In this document: positions 12,009-22,869 of the stretch, one piece after another | How positions within the stretch are numbered: the stretch's first letter is position 1 | Layout: the number at the start of each line of letters is the position of its first letter | Position numbers and translations under genes: made by a program | From: Phaeotremella fagi | Taxonomy: Eukaryota > Basidiomycota > Tremellomycetes > Tremellales > Phaeotremellaceae | Assembly: GCA_001599715.1 (NCBI GenBank) | Contig: BCHU01000001.1 | Location: forward strand, 1,163,634-1,227,633 | Length of the DNA: 64,000 nt | Direction of reading: 5' to 3' | The notes under the pieces: model-generated | Seen by the model: only the letters and a program-made list of their open reading frames with translations | The model's database searches: none | Told to the model about the DNA's origin: nothing

Positions 12009-12447
12009 TTTTGTAGAGGTCAAGTGACTTTAGAGATGGATATTGGGATCAGAGATGGATGGAATGTAAGTCTGAGGCGGAAGGGTGTGTGAATTGCCAG
12101 GAGAGAATATTCAAGTGCAGCGTTGATGTAATGTAGCGCAGTGGTAGATATGATTTAGATGTGAATGGTAGATAGGGCTTGACACTGATGTTTGTAAGTA
12201 AGAGATGATGAAAGAATATGACTTTGTCGGTAAGAATGAATGGAAGAGATGCTAAGTAATGGTATCTATCTATCTATCAGCTAGTAGGTTAATCTCATTA
12301 TTACTGCTTTAGGTAATAAATATTAGGTACGGGTGAATAACCACGTGAATGTCCACGCGACGACTCGAAGGATTTGATTTCTACAGATAGTAGAGATAAA
12401 GTTGGATATATAGATACGAATTATCACAACAACACCTCCAGCCCACC
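12009..12447. promoter_or_regulatory. Divergent promoter, 6PGL / ARG7, with an E-box
   Basis: Spacer between the two divergent start codons. It holds a CACGTG hexamer at 12342-12347, about 100 bases upstream of the ARG7 ATG, and a (TATC)n microsatellite near 12263-12279. CACGTG is the core site of fungal bHLH factors such as Cbf1; use here is inferred. No TGACTCA Gcn4 site was seen. Confidence 0.45.
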
Positions 12448-14199
12448 ATGCAATCCCTCACTCTAAATCTCAACCCGACAAAAATAACCAAATCCGTCCC
12501 AAACCTAACAAGAGCCCTCTCAACCACAATTCCCAAATACTCCAACCCAACCCCAAACAAAGACCACCACATCCAAACCTACAACCCCCAAGATTTCCCA
12601 AAAGGTTTCAAAGTCTCCTCAACTTTTGCCGGTATCAAAAAAAAACCCAACGTCCTAGATCTAGGTATTTTAGTTTCAACAAGTGAGAAACCATGTAACG
12701 CCGCTGCGTGTTTGACTAGGAACGTGTTCAAGGCTGCACCTGTTGTGGTTTCTACTGAACTTTTGGGGAGAGGACAGGGGAAAGTTAGAGGATTCGTGGT
12801 TAATTCTGGTTGTGCTAATGCTGTAACTGGTAAAAAAGGTTTGGAGGATGCTTGGAAAATGTCTAATGGAGTAACTGAATTATTACCGAAACTCGATAAC
12901 ACGTCTAACGAGGATGTTGGTACCCTAGTCATGTCAACAGGTGTAATCGGTCAACATCTACCCATTCAAAACATTCTCAACAAATTCCCGGAATTGATAG
13001 AGAATCTCTCAGAAACTCCTAAATCATGGTTGGAACTATCCAAATCGTTCATGACGACCGATACGTTCCCTAAACTTCGAGCTAAGAGTTTTAAAATCGG
13101 TGATAGATTAGTTAAGATGGTCGGGATTGATAAAGGTGCTGGAATGATAGCTCCGAACATGGGTCCACCGGTTTATAAACCACCACACGCTACTTTGTTA
13201 GGTGTCATCGCTACTGATGTTGCCATTCAACCGGAGGCATTACAATCTGCCCTGAACTATGCTGTCGATAGATCGTTTAATAGTATCACCGTCGATGGCG
13301 ATATGTCGACTAACGATACTATTCTGTGTTTGGCTAATGGCGCTGCTGAATTGGTTTCTGGTCAACATTCATCCCCGACGATGGAAGAGATTAAAGAAGG
13401 TTCGGAAGAGTTTAATGTTTTTAAAGAGGAATTGAGGACTTTTGCTGAAGAATTGGCTCAATTGGTTGTTAGAGATGGTGAAGGCGCGACCAAGTTTGTT
13501 ACGATCAGAGTCAAGGTGGGTGGAGATGATTGGTGTAACATTGAGACTTGCTCACTATCAACTTAACATACAGAACGCACCCACTTACGAAATCGCTAAC
13601 GCCGTCGCTAAATCTGTCGCTTCATCTTCATTAGTCAAATGTGCAATGTACGGCGAGGGTAAGCATTCCATCCAACAATTCAATACGTAACACTGACAAA
13701 AATCAAACAAAGATGCCAACTGGGGTAGAATCCTTTGTGCAGTGTAAGTAAACCCATTCCAACCCATTAAAATCAATCCTGAGAGATCAAAAAAAAAAAA
13801 ATGCAGCGGCTACACCCAACTCCCAGAACAAACCCTTAACCCCCAAAAAATCTCCGTAACCTTCCTCCCTTCACCAACAGCCAAAACAACAAAGGAACCA
13901 TTGAAACTACTGACCAACGGTGAACCTGAACCCGAGATTGACGAGGCTAGAGCTAGTCTCATTTTGGCGGAAGAGGATTTGACGGTGGAAGTTGATTTGG
14001 GTGATGGAGTGGAGGAAGCTAGAGTTTGGACTTGTGATTTCTCTCATGTACGTTTATGTTTTCTATTTTTCTGGAGGGAGAGGGGGGGCTGACTTTGATG
14101 GGTTTTAGGAATATGTTACTATTAATGGGAGTGTGAGTTTTTGTTTTTTTGCGTCAAAGAGAAAGGATTACTGATTATTATTTTTAGTATCGAAGTTAG
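12448..14199 (+). CDS. ARG7: Glutamate N-acetyltransferase / ornithine acetyltransferase (ArgJ)
   Basis: Mitochondrial enzyme of arginine synthesis that transfers the acetyl group from N-acetylornithine to glutamate, keeping the acetyl cycle running. Six exons, 12448-13515, 13574-13658, 13713-13743, 13807-14047, 14109-14132 and 14188-14199, give 486 residues. The first about 30 residues are Ser/Thr/basic and lack acids, as in a mitochondrial presequence. The family motifs FVVNSGCANAVTG, MSTGVIG, DKGAGMIAPNMGPP and DGDMSTNDT are present. HATLLG (about residues 250-255) is the self-cleavage site; its Thr becomes the N-terminal nucleophile of the beta chain. The last three exons encode only about 90 residues, ending in EYVTINGS and YRS, the usual C-terminus of the family. 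Confidence 0.95.
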
Positions 14200-14622
14200 G
14201 CTCGATGTTGTAGACTATCGTTGGGAGCGGTGTTAGGGAGAAAAATTCAAATAGATAGAGTATCATTTAGGTTTCATTTCAGGCAGAACGTAGCAGAGCA
14301 AAGAAATAGTTATAATCGCACATCAAATGATGAATTCCATCAATCTTTTAAATCTGCAGTTGTCTGTTTGTGTTGTTCTTACTCCATATTCAACCTCTCC
14401 AATACTTGAACGAGCATGTACATGATATTCATAGAATGCGAAATACATCAGGTTACCCGGAACGATTATAAATCAAACGAAATGGTATAGTACTGGTACA
14501 ATAGATTATAAACATGAATAAAGGATCATGACAAAATTGTCGTAACGATCATATGTAAAAGTGAGACTATGATACACCGTTATCCGAAATAACACGAACC
14601 GCTTCCACCAGTAGTCTTACGA
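14200..14622. other. Convergent 3' spacer
   Basis: Lies between the 3' ends of ARG7 and the minus-strand hypothetical gene. No open frame of note, repeat or RNA gene was seen. Confidence 0.5.
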
Positions 14623-15453
14623 CTACGAATCCAAATCCATAGATTCCATAGCGGTAACGTCCTCCACCCATTCCTCTTTACTTTCGTGTTTAGGCGTGAA
14701 ATAGGAATTCATATTTAAGTTGGAGTTGGAGTTGGGATTGGAGGGATTTAAATTTGGATTGAATGATTTATCTTTATAACTGAAGATATTATGTTGTTGA
14801 CTACCGTGACCGTGACCGTGACCGTGGTTGTGTTGATGATTATGATTCGAACTGACACCTAAAACAGGACTACTTGGAGGAGCTACCGGTAAAGGTCTTG
14901 CTAGAGGTACGAAAAACGCTTGAAAACCTTTTGCACGTTCTACTTTACATTCGAGAGATAACTGAACGTTCTGATGTTTCTGTCGACTTGATGATCGAGT
15001 TTTAGTGTTGGTCGGTATAGACGACGTCGATGAATGGGAATGGATGAGTTGTTTTCGAATCGGTAAAGATGGATTTTTGGGTTTGGAGGATGATGAACTG
15101 TAGTTACATGTGGTGTGGAGGGGCTTAGGTGAATGGATGAATTGGGTTGATGACATTGTTGAGAGCGGGGTTATGGACGTTGGTGAAGATGGATTTGATT
15201 GGGGTGGAGTGATGTTATCTAACGAAAAGTTGAATAGGGGTTGGGCTTGGGCTTGGGGTTGAGGAGTTATTAGTTGTGGTTGAGACCTGAAAGTTGGTGG
15301 TGAAGTTTGAGTTGTTTGGTAGATCGGTCTGGAGTTGGGTTGGTGTTGGAGTTGGGTGGGATGATAAGGAGGTGTTGGAGGTGAAGTGTAGATGTAGCTT
15401 TGGTCGTGGGTGTGGGATTTAGGGAAAGTGTTGGTGTTTGAGACTCTTGCCAT
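14623..15453 (-). CDS. Hypothetical low-complexity protein
   Basis: Single uninterrupted frame of 276 residues, unusual here because most neighbours are split by introns. The product is mostly disordered: Pro/Thr/Gln-rich N-terminal third (for example PPTPPYHPTQ), Ser runs, an HNHQHNHGHGHGHG histidine stretch near residues 206-220, and an Asn/Pro/Ser repeat (NLNPSNPNSNSNLN). One segment looks folded and may be the conserved core, about residues 164-198 (LSLECKVERAKGFQAFFVPL). The C-terminus is acidic (EEWVEDVTAMESMDLDS). No known domain is recognised. Coding status rests on frame length, biased but non-random composition, and position between two convergently or tandemly oriented genes. Confidence 0.6.
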   Translation of the reverse strand: MARVSNTNTFPKSHTHDQSYIYTSPPTPPYHPTQLQHQPNSRPIYQTTQTSPPTFRSQPQLITPQPQAQAQPLFNFSLDNITPPQSNPSSPTSITPLSTMSSTQFIHSPKPLHTTCNYSSSSSKPKNPSLPIRKQLIHSHSSTSSIPTNTKTRSSSRQKHQNVQLSLECKVERAKGFQAFFVPLARPLPVAPPSSPVLGVSSNHNHQHNHGHGHGHGSQQHNIFSYKDKSFNPNLNPSNPNSNSNLNMNSYFTPKHESKEEWVEDVTAMESMDLDS

Positions 15454-16416
15454 TTTTGTGATGGTTTTGGAGCTTTGAGGTATTTATCGAGTAAGCTTGA
15501 GTTATTGATTGATGGATCTGTGCGATTGACCGAGCACGAGTTTTGATGGTACCTTGGAACAGCAACAATTAGTTCCTAAAGGAGGACGTGATATGTGTGT
15601 TTGCTACGGTGTTGATGAAGGTTGTAAGTGATGAAATGGAAATGGAATACACTCGTCAAAGTAAATATCGCTCTGGGGTAATGAAAAGCCTCCTCCAATC
15701 CCAAGCCAACCACCTAAAAAGCTTTTGATTAAAGAAAAAGACAGGGACCAACTAGGATGGTTCAGGGAAGAAACCCTCGTGATTCAGGGTATTGGTATCG
15801 AGTTGACCTGCTAGGATGCCACGGTTGGAGTACGTAGGTACGTAGGAGGCGTGGTGTTCAGTGCGAGGTTTTTATTGATTTTTATTAAACTGTAAGGATA
15901 AACGTTAGCTGGATCGATATCGTTGTGGAGCATCTCTCGCACTGATTCAGGAAGGTGGTTTTTGGTAGTGGTGGTGGTATTCTCTTACTTACCTAGTCTT
16001 ATTTTTACCAATCTACCGCGGGTACAGTTTATATCAATACCAAGGCTTTGCGCAGTGAGGTACTGTATGTATGTATGTATGTACGAAGAGAACTGGTGCG
16101 GAAACAAGTTTCAACTTTAAGTTTTGTTGAGATAACGGATTTCCCCAAAATTCTCCTTATCCAATTGACTGTTTAATTTGATTGATTCAAGCGGAGACCC
16201 AATGAGATCACCTATCGAAGTCTTTTCTAGACTTATTCTCCCCGCTTGGAGGACCGCTTTGGGATCTGCGTTATCCCAGTTATTCAATTCCAGATCTGTC
16301 AAAGGATGGTTTGGGACTCAGATGTCGTTGATAAGCTGTTTTGCCTCCGAATATAGTAAATCGAAGACCCATTTTTAATTTTCGTTGATAACAATGTATG
16401 CATGTTGAAACCCCGA
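15454..16416. other. Long spacer upstream of hypothetical gene, downstream of EBP2
   Basis: About 960 bases without a supported gene. It holds the promoter of the minus-strand hypothetical gene, a (GTAT)n microsatellite near 16065-16083 and the EBP2 3' region. A minus-strand open stretch from 16374 to 16117 is broken by a TGA at 16318-16320 and was not accepted as a gene. Confidence 0.5.
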
Positions 16417-18047
16417 TCAAACCCTTCCAGCAGCTCTTCTACTCTTTCCAGGTCTTTGACCACCCCCACCACCTCCACCGCCTCCTCTTCCACCACTGCC
16501 ACCTCCTCGTCCTCCTCTACCCCCTCTTCCACCTCTTCCACCCCTTCCACCACTTCTACCACCGAAATCGAAATCGTTAGTCGATTCCTTAGTGTTCTGT
16601 TTATCTCGACGTGAAGAACCCCCCAATGAATATTTGGCATCTCTAACATGTCTAGGAACCTGAACCGTCATATCAGTAAAACGTCCTGTCATCAATACAG
16701 ATTACTCACCTTCCCTCTGGACGAACCACCACGTCCACCTCTCTTGGATTCCCCTCTGCCCTCAATAGCGTCGTCTAAAGCAATATCGAATTCTTCATCA
16801 CCAGCATCACCTAATTCCATACCATCCTTTCTCTCTGCAATGGGTAACGGGTCAGTTCAAACGAACAACACAGGTAATAAAAAAGCAACGATGACATACT
16901 CCTCTTGATACCTTGTAATCTACTGTCTAAACCTTTCTTATCTTGTTCCCGCTGTTTAAGTTTCTCATGTTGAATCTGTTTACCGAATTTCTTCAGTTCA
17001 CGTTGTTTCTTGGCAGCTTCGGATTTCTTGATACCGCCACTAGTTAATTCAATTAAATCAGTACGTTGTTTTGAAGATAGTGTCTGTGCAATTTGACTAC
17101 TCACGCCTCTTCGACAAGTTTCGTACGGATTCGTTCCATGTGTTCGTCAGATTTCACCATTTCAGCATAATAATCTGAAGGTCTTGAAAATGGGATATCA
17201 TGTTTTTGAGATAATTTCCTTGCTTGGGGGATGAGATCTAAAGCGAGTTTATAACTAATGAACGATGTTAGTTATATTATTTGTTTACGAGGCTGAGAAC
17301 TGACAATGCGGTTTCACGTTGGAGATCTACATTATTCAATCGGTCAGCTGGCGTCTATGATATTTAAAGTGATATGTAGCTCACCATCTCCTGGATCAAC
17401 TTCTAGGGCTTCACGACTTGATAAAACCAGATGTTCCGACCATGGTTGATTCGTGATCTTTAATCCTTCCGTTAAAATTTTCATCGCCCCCTAATTGGAT
17501 TGTTTTAGCATTTCATAATTATCATAGATTGAAGGGCGGAGAGACAATCCGAACTTACTCGGTTGTTGGCAGTTATTTTCCTAACTGGGACAGCATCTTC
17601 GTCGACTGAAAGATCGGAAGCTAGATCATCAAGCGGTAAATCTTCTGAACCGACTTGTGAGATTTCGTCGTCTTCTTCGTCATCATCAACATCAACATCC
17701 TCTTCGTCCTCTTCACCTTCGTCCTCATCCTCCTCTTCCTCATCCTCGTCCATATCCTCCTCATCCTCCTCATCCTCACCACCCAAAACAGCCAACTCCC
17801 CATCATCAAGATCTTCAGGACCAACGAGTTCCATCAACCTCTTCATACCCTTCTCACTAACACCTCCATTATCTTCATCTTCCTGTTCGGAATCACCAGT
17901 TTCCTCATCGTCTTCCTCGTCGTCGTCGTCCTCTTCTTCGTTTGAATCAGAAGCAACATCAACTGGATCAGGTTTAGGTATCTCTTCTCTACCTTTACCT
18001 TTGTTTGTTGATAATTTCCTTTGATCCTTTTTGGATAATGTTACCAT
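16417..18047 (-). CDS. EBP2: rRNA-processing protein EBP2
   Basis: Nucleolar factor needed for pre-rRNA processing and 60S subunit assembly. Seven exons on the minus strand, 18047-17559, 17490-17385, 17326-17305, 17254-17105, 17039-16900, 16834-16710 and 16659-16417, give 424 residues. The start is set at MVTLSKKDQRKLS; an in-frame ATG at 18230 would add 61 residues. After a long Asp/Glu tract comes the conserved core: REFTAFYKLALDL-type helix (ETAFYKLALDL), PFSRPSDYYAEMVKSDEHM, IRTKLVEE, RELKKFGKQIQHEKLKQRE, PRHVRDAKYSLGG and the terminal RPGKSRRAAGR, all matching yeast and human EBP2. Oddity: an RGG-type Gly/Arg repeat of about 35 residues just before the end, absent from yeast Ebp2. Exon 3 is only 22 nt. 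Divergent from RPB2. Confidence 0.92.
16425..16560 (-). repeat. RGG-type Gly/Arg repeat tract in EBP2
   Basis: Imperfect GGRGGRGGRGG triplet-type repeat in the last EBP2 exon, seen on the plus strand as runs of ccacctcc and cctcctc. RGG boxes bind RNA and are substrates for arginine methylation; here this is inferred from composition. Confidence 0.7.
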
Positions 18048-18535
18048 TTTTGTATGTAGGTTCTGAACCTTTTTTTTTGTTGTAGTTTGAATATGGTTGG
18101 TTGAACGAGATGAAATGTGAACAGACAGTGGACGTTGAAATTTAAAATTTTGAAATGGTAGCCGGACGCCACATTGATTATTATGAGCGGTGTTATTCGG
18201 AGTTATAGATGTTGAGATGTTGTTACTCATCGTGTCTCGTTAGTACTCTACTTTACAGCTACATCTTTCTTTCTTCCCTTTCCTTTCAATTCACTTCACT
18301 TCTTCATCATACACCCAGGAGGTCACGTTGACGTATAAGAAGAAACTACGTTCAATACAATACCCCCAGAAGGCTTCATTGACTAAATCTGGATCGTGTC
18401 CTCCATTTCGGATTTCAAATTCAACTTCAAAATTCAGTTTGTACGGCGACGCAACTTATCACGACTTAACGCAATCTGTCCTTGCCACTGAACATCGTAT
18501 TGATCGTATAGTTAATACCTCTCCACACTTCTAAA
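18048..18535. promoter_or_regulatory. Divergent promoter, EBP2 / RPB2
   Basis: Spacer of 488 bases between the two start codons, pairing a ribosome-assembly gene with an RNA polymerase II core subunit gene. It includes a T-rich run (18070-18083) and CT-rich stretches (18264-18305), common at fungal transcription starts. In-frame upstream ATG of EBP2 at 18230 falls inside. Confidence 0.5.
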
Positions 18536-21500
18536 ATGGATTCAGGTAAAAATCGTTTACTATATAATCCAGAGTGAATTATTCTAATTCTGACACCTTT
18601 AGGATTCGAATTGACAGGAGCCAGTCAATCATATCAAGATGATTTCCAACAAGATCCAGAATTCAAATATGAGGAAGAAGATTATGAAAGAAAAGTTGAG
18701 ATAGATGGTGAGAATGGTGGATACGACGAGGAAATGGAGGAACCACTCAGTCAAGATGATTACTGGACGATTATCAATTCATTCTTCCATGGGAAAGGTC
18801 TAGTTCGACAACAGCTTGAATCATACAACGAATTCGTCGATAACACAATGCAAGAATTAGTTGATGAAAACATGAAATTGACTTTAGATCAACATAATCA
18901 ATTCACTCAAAATGCCGAAGACGAAACTAGACGATATGAAATTACTTTTGGTCAAATCTATCTCGCCAGAGTTGCCATGACAGAAGCTAATGGTGAAACT
19001 GTCGCTTTATATCCCCAAGAAGCTCGATTGCGAAATCTGACTTATAGTGCACCACTCTATGTTGATATGAAGAAGACGGTGATGACTGCTGGTGATGTGA
19101 CAGATCCTATTGAAGCGGATTGGCAACCAGCAGTGGATGACAATGGTGTTCTTCAAGCGGCGGAAGAAGATAAAATCTGGATTGGAAAAGTGAGTTCAAG
19201 ATTTGTAAACAAATCGTTAACGCCAGGTGCCTGTCATGCTTCGATCTAATTTCTGTTTACTCCACTCTTTATCTGAAGATAACTTCTACGATCTCGGTGA
19301 ATGTCCTTACGATTCTGGTGGATATTTCATTATCAACGGTTCGGAAAAAGTTTTGATCGCACAAGAGAAAATGGCTTCAAACACTGTTTACGTTTTCAAG
19401 AAGGCTGAACCATCTGCTATAACGTTCTTTTCCGAAGTCACCAGTCAAATGGAGAAAGGTGGTAAAATGCCTAGTAAAACCATGGTTAAAATGTACGCTC
19501 GTGCAGCTGAGAAAACTACACCTGGTTCAGTCATCAGAGCTTCATTACCTTACACCAAAGTTGATATCCCTATCGTCATCATCTTCCGTGCTTTAGGTAT
19601 CGTACCAGATCGTGATGTTCTAGCACACATTTGTTTCAACATGGACGATTCGCCTATCTTAGAAATGTTACGACCGTGTATTGAAGAAGCTTTCGCTGTT
19701 CAGGACAGGGATACGGCTTTGGATTTCATTGGTAGAAGAGGACAGCAGGAAAGGGCGACGAGATCTCAACGTCAAAGAGCGGCATTCGATATCCTTCAAA
19801 AAGAGTTATTACCCCATGTATCGGTGTCTGAAGGTTTCGAATCGAAGAAAGCGTATTTCTTGGGTTACATGGTTCATCGATTATGTTTAGCTGCTCTGGG
19901 TAGAAGGGAACTTGATGATAGAGATCATTTCGGTAAGAAACGTTTAGACTTAGCTGGACCTCTTTTGGCTGGTTTATTCAGAATCTTGTTTAAGAAATTA
20001 ACAAGAGATGTTTATCGTCATTTACAAAAGGTTTGTTTTACTTGTTTAGGAATAGAAAGCTAAATTTTACAGTGTGTCGAAACTCAAAAACCGTTTACAT
20101 TGATTAACGCAATTAAACCTGGTATCATTACCAACGGTCTTAAATATTCTTTGGCAACTGGTAACTGGGGAGATCAAGCTAAAGCCATGCAAGCTAAAGC
20201 TGGTGTTTCTCAAGTATTGAACAGATACACTTTTGCATCGACACTTTCACATTTACGTAGAACCAACACACCAATCGGACGTGATGGTAAAATCGCTAAA
20301 CCTCGACAACTGCATAACACACATTGGGGTATGGTTTGTCCAGCTGAAACACCTGAAGGACAAGCTTGTGGTTTGGTCAAGAATCTCGCGTTAATGTCTT
20401 ATATCTCTGTCGGTTCTTATTCTGCACCTGTCATGGAGTTTTTGGAGGAATACGGTATCGAAGATCAATCTGAATTAGCTTCTGCACCTGAAGCTACTAA
20501 AGTTTTCGTCAACGGTGTTTGGATGGGTATACATCGTGAAGCACCTTATCTACATGACAAATTACTTAACATGAGACGACACGGTCAATTGAAACATGAA
20601 GTTAGTATAGTTAGAGACATTCGTGAAAAGGAATTACGTATCAATACTGAATCTGGACGTATTTGTCGACCATTGTTCATCGTCAACGAGGATCAAACAC
20701 TTCGAGTGAAAAAGCATCATGTGGATAGATTAGAACAGATTGAGAACAACGAGATACTACCTGAGGAAGGTTTGACAGCATGGGAAGAACTTATGGTAGA
20801 AGGGTTAATCGAATACGTTGATGCTGAAGAAGAAGAAACGATATTGATAGCTATGACTGCTGAGGATTTGGAGAACGCTAGAAACGTTTCTGGGAAAGCG
20901 GAATTGGTTAGATCGCGGGCGGCACATAGTTTGGAAGGGTTTGATCCAGCCGCTAGAGTCAAATCTTCGAATTGGGCAAAAACATTCACTCACATGGAAA
21001 TCCATCCTGCGATGATTCTTGGAGTTTGTGCTAGTATCATTCCTTTCCCTGATCATAACCAGGTAAGTGTTCAGAGTATTTGATTGGTCATCTATGCTGA
21101 CTATCCTTAGTCCCCTCGTAATACATATCAATCTGCTATGGGTAAACAAGCTATGGGAATCTATTTAACGAATTATCAACTTCGTATGGATACGATGGCG
21201 AATATCCTTTATTATCCTCAAAAACCATTGGCAACGACGCGTTCAATGTCGTATCTAAATTTCTCCGAGTTACCTGCTGGACAAAACGCTATCGTCGCCA
21301 TTCTATGTTATTCAGGTTATAACCAAGAAGATTCAGTCATCATGAATCAATCATCTATTGATAGAGGTCTTTTCAGATCACTTTATTACAGGGCTTACAC
21401 GGATACCGAGAAAAACGTCGGTATGCTCAAAGTCGAAACTTTTGAAAAACCAGATCGAAACGAGACTCTTCGAATGAAACATGGATCCAGTGATCGATAC

Positions 21501-22597
21501 GCTAAACTAGATTTGGATGGTTTGATAAGTCCAGCAACTAATGTTAACGGAGATGATATCATTATCGGTAAAACTGCACCTATACCACCTGATTCTGAAG
21601 AACTTGGACAAAGATCGCAATCACATCAGAAACGTGACGTGTCTACACCTTTGAAAAGTACGGAACAAGGTGTGGTTGATCAAGTCATGATCACCACCAA
21701 CGCTGAAGGACTCAAATTCGTTAAAATCAGAGTTCGATCGACCAGAATTCCACAGATTGGCGATAAATTCGCTTCGAGACATGGACAAAAGGGTACGATC
21801 GGTATAACGTATCGACAAGAGGATATGCCATTCACAGCCGAAGGTATCGTCCCTGATATTATCATTAATCCACACGCTATTCCATCACGTATGACAATTG
21901 GACATTTGGTCGAATGTCTGTTATCAAAATTAGCTACGATGACAGGTGATTTCGGTGACGCGACGCCGTTCACTGATTTGACCGTTGAAGGGGTATCCAA
22001 ATTACTCCGTGAGAAAGGATATCAATCTAGAGGATTGGAAGAAATGTATCATGGACATACGGGACGTAAATTACAGGCTCAAGTTTATTTCGGCCCAACT
22101 TATTATCAGAGATTGAAACATATGGTTGATGACAAGATTCATGCTAGAGCTAGAGGACCTTTACAGATCTTGACGAGACAACCGGTAGAAGGTAGATCTC
22201 GTGATGGTGGTTTACGTTTCGGTGAGATGGAAAGAGATTGTATGATTTCACACGGTATCGCTGGTTTCCTCAAGGAAAGGATGTATGGTGAGTGGTTTAA
22301 TGATAAAAGTCGGAAACATTAACTAACCATTTACACTCTAGAATCATCCGACGCATTCAGAATACATTGCTGTGATCAATGTGGTCTCATGGCAGTAGCC
22401 AATCTCAAAAAACAAGAATTCCATTGTTCAGTCTGTAGGAACAGTACTCAAATTTCACAAATCTATATTCCATACGCCGCAAAACTTTTGTTCCAAGAGT
22501 TACAGGCTATGAACATATCGTGAGTCTATCGTGTGTTGTGGAGTCTTGACTGACTTTATCGTCCTTTAGGGTTCGTTTATATGGTGAGAGTGAATAA
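18536..22597 (+). CDS. RPB2: DNA-directed RNA polymerase II second-largest subunit
   Basis: Core subunit of nuclear RNA polymerase II, forming one side of the active-site cleft. Seven exons, 18536-18545, 18603-19189, 19227-20030, 20073-21062, 21111-22287, 22342-22519 and 22570-22597, give 1257 residues, near the usual 1220. The first exon carries only three codons plus one base; the last only about nine codons. Landmarks: [37 protein letters not shown] (lobe), [10 protein letters not shown] and [16 protein letters not shown] (fork), [18 protein letters not shown] (catalytic region), [14 protein letters not shown] (hybrid binding), [12 protein letters not shown] (clamp), and a C-terminal zinc site C..C-18-C..C (CCDQCG ... 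CSVCRN). Intron 2 is only 37 nt. The start at 18536 is the only ATG consistent with the acidic N-terminus. Confidence 0.98.
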
Positions 22598-22610
22598 TGA
22601 ATTCATGCGG

Positions 22611-22630
22611 GGTTTGGTTTGGTTTGGTTT
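22611..22630. repeat. (GGTTT) microsatellite in RPB2 3' region
   Basis: Four consecutive GGTTT units begin 14 bases after the RPB2 stop codon. Confidence 0.8.
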
Positions 22631-22869
22631 GTTAAGGTCGATTTCATCTGTTCAAGTAGTCTTTTGTATGCATTGCATGATCCATTATTCAGGATATACT
22701 ATAGTTCATCAAACAGCTTTACATCATATCAAAAGAATAGAATTCAAAAACTAATTATTACAGTTTCTCACATCAAAACAGATTGAATCTTAAATCTACA
22801 AGGAAAATCTATATACAAAACAATATTATTATCTACAGTAAGATTTCGTTTCCCGTCTCGATCGAATGT

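Noticed and set aside
16117..16374. Minus-strand open stretch (LTDLELNNWDNADPKAV...) downstream of EBP2
   Set aside because: It has no ATG, is preceded by TAA and broken by TGA at 16318-16320, and lies in the presumed EBP2 3' UTR. Although it is in frame with the EBP2 stop, three stops intervene, so readthrough is unlikely. A decayed gene cannot be excluded; a protein search of the 66-codon part would decide.
17563..18024. Plus-strand 153-residue Ser-rich frame
   Set aside because: Antisense shadow of the EBP2 Asp/Glu tract, where GAN/GAY codons read as TCN/TCR on the other strand.
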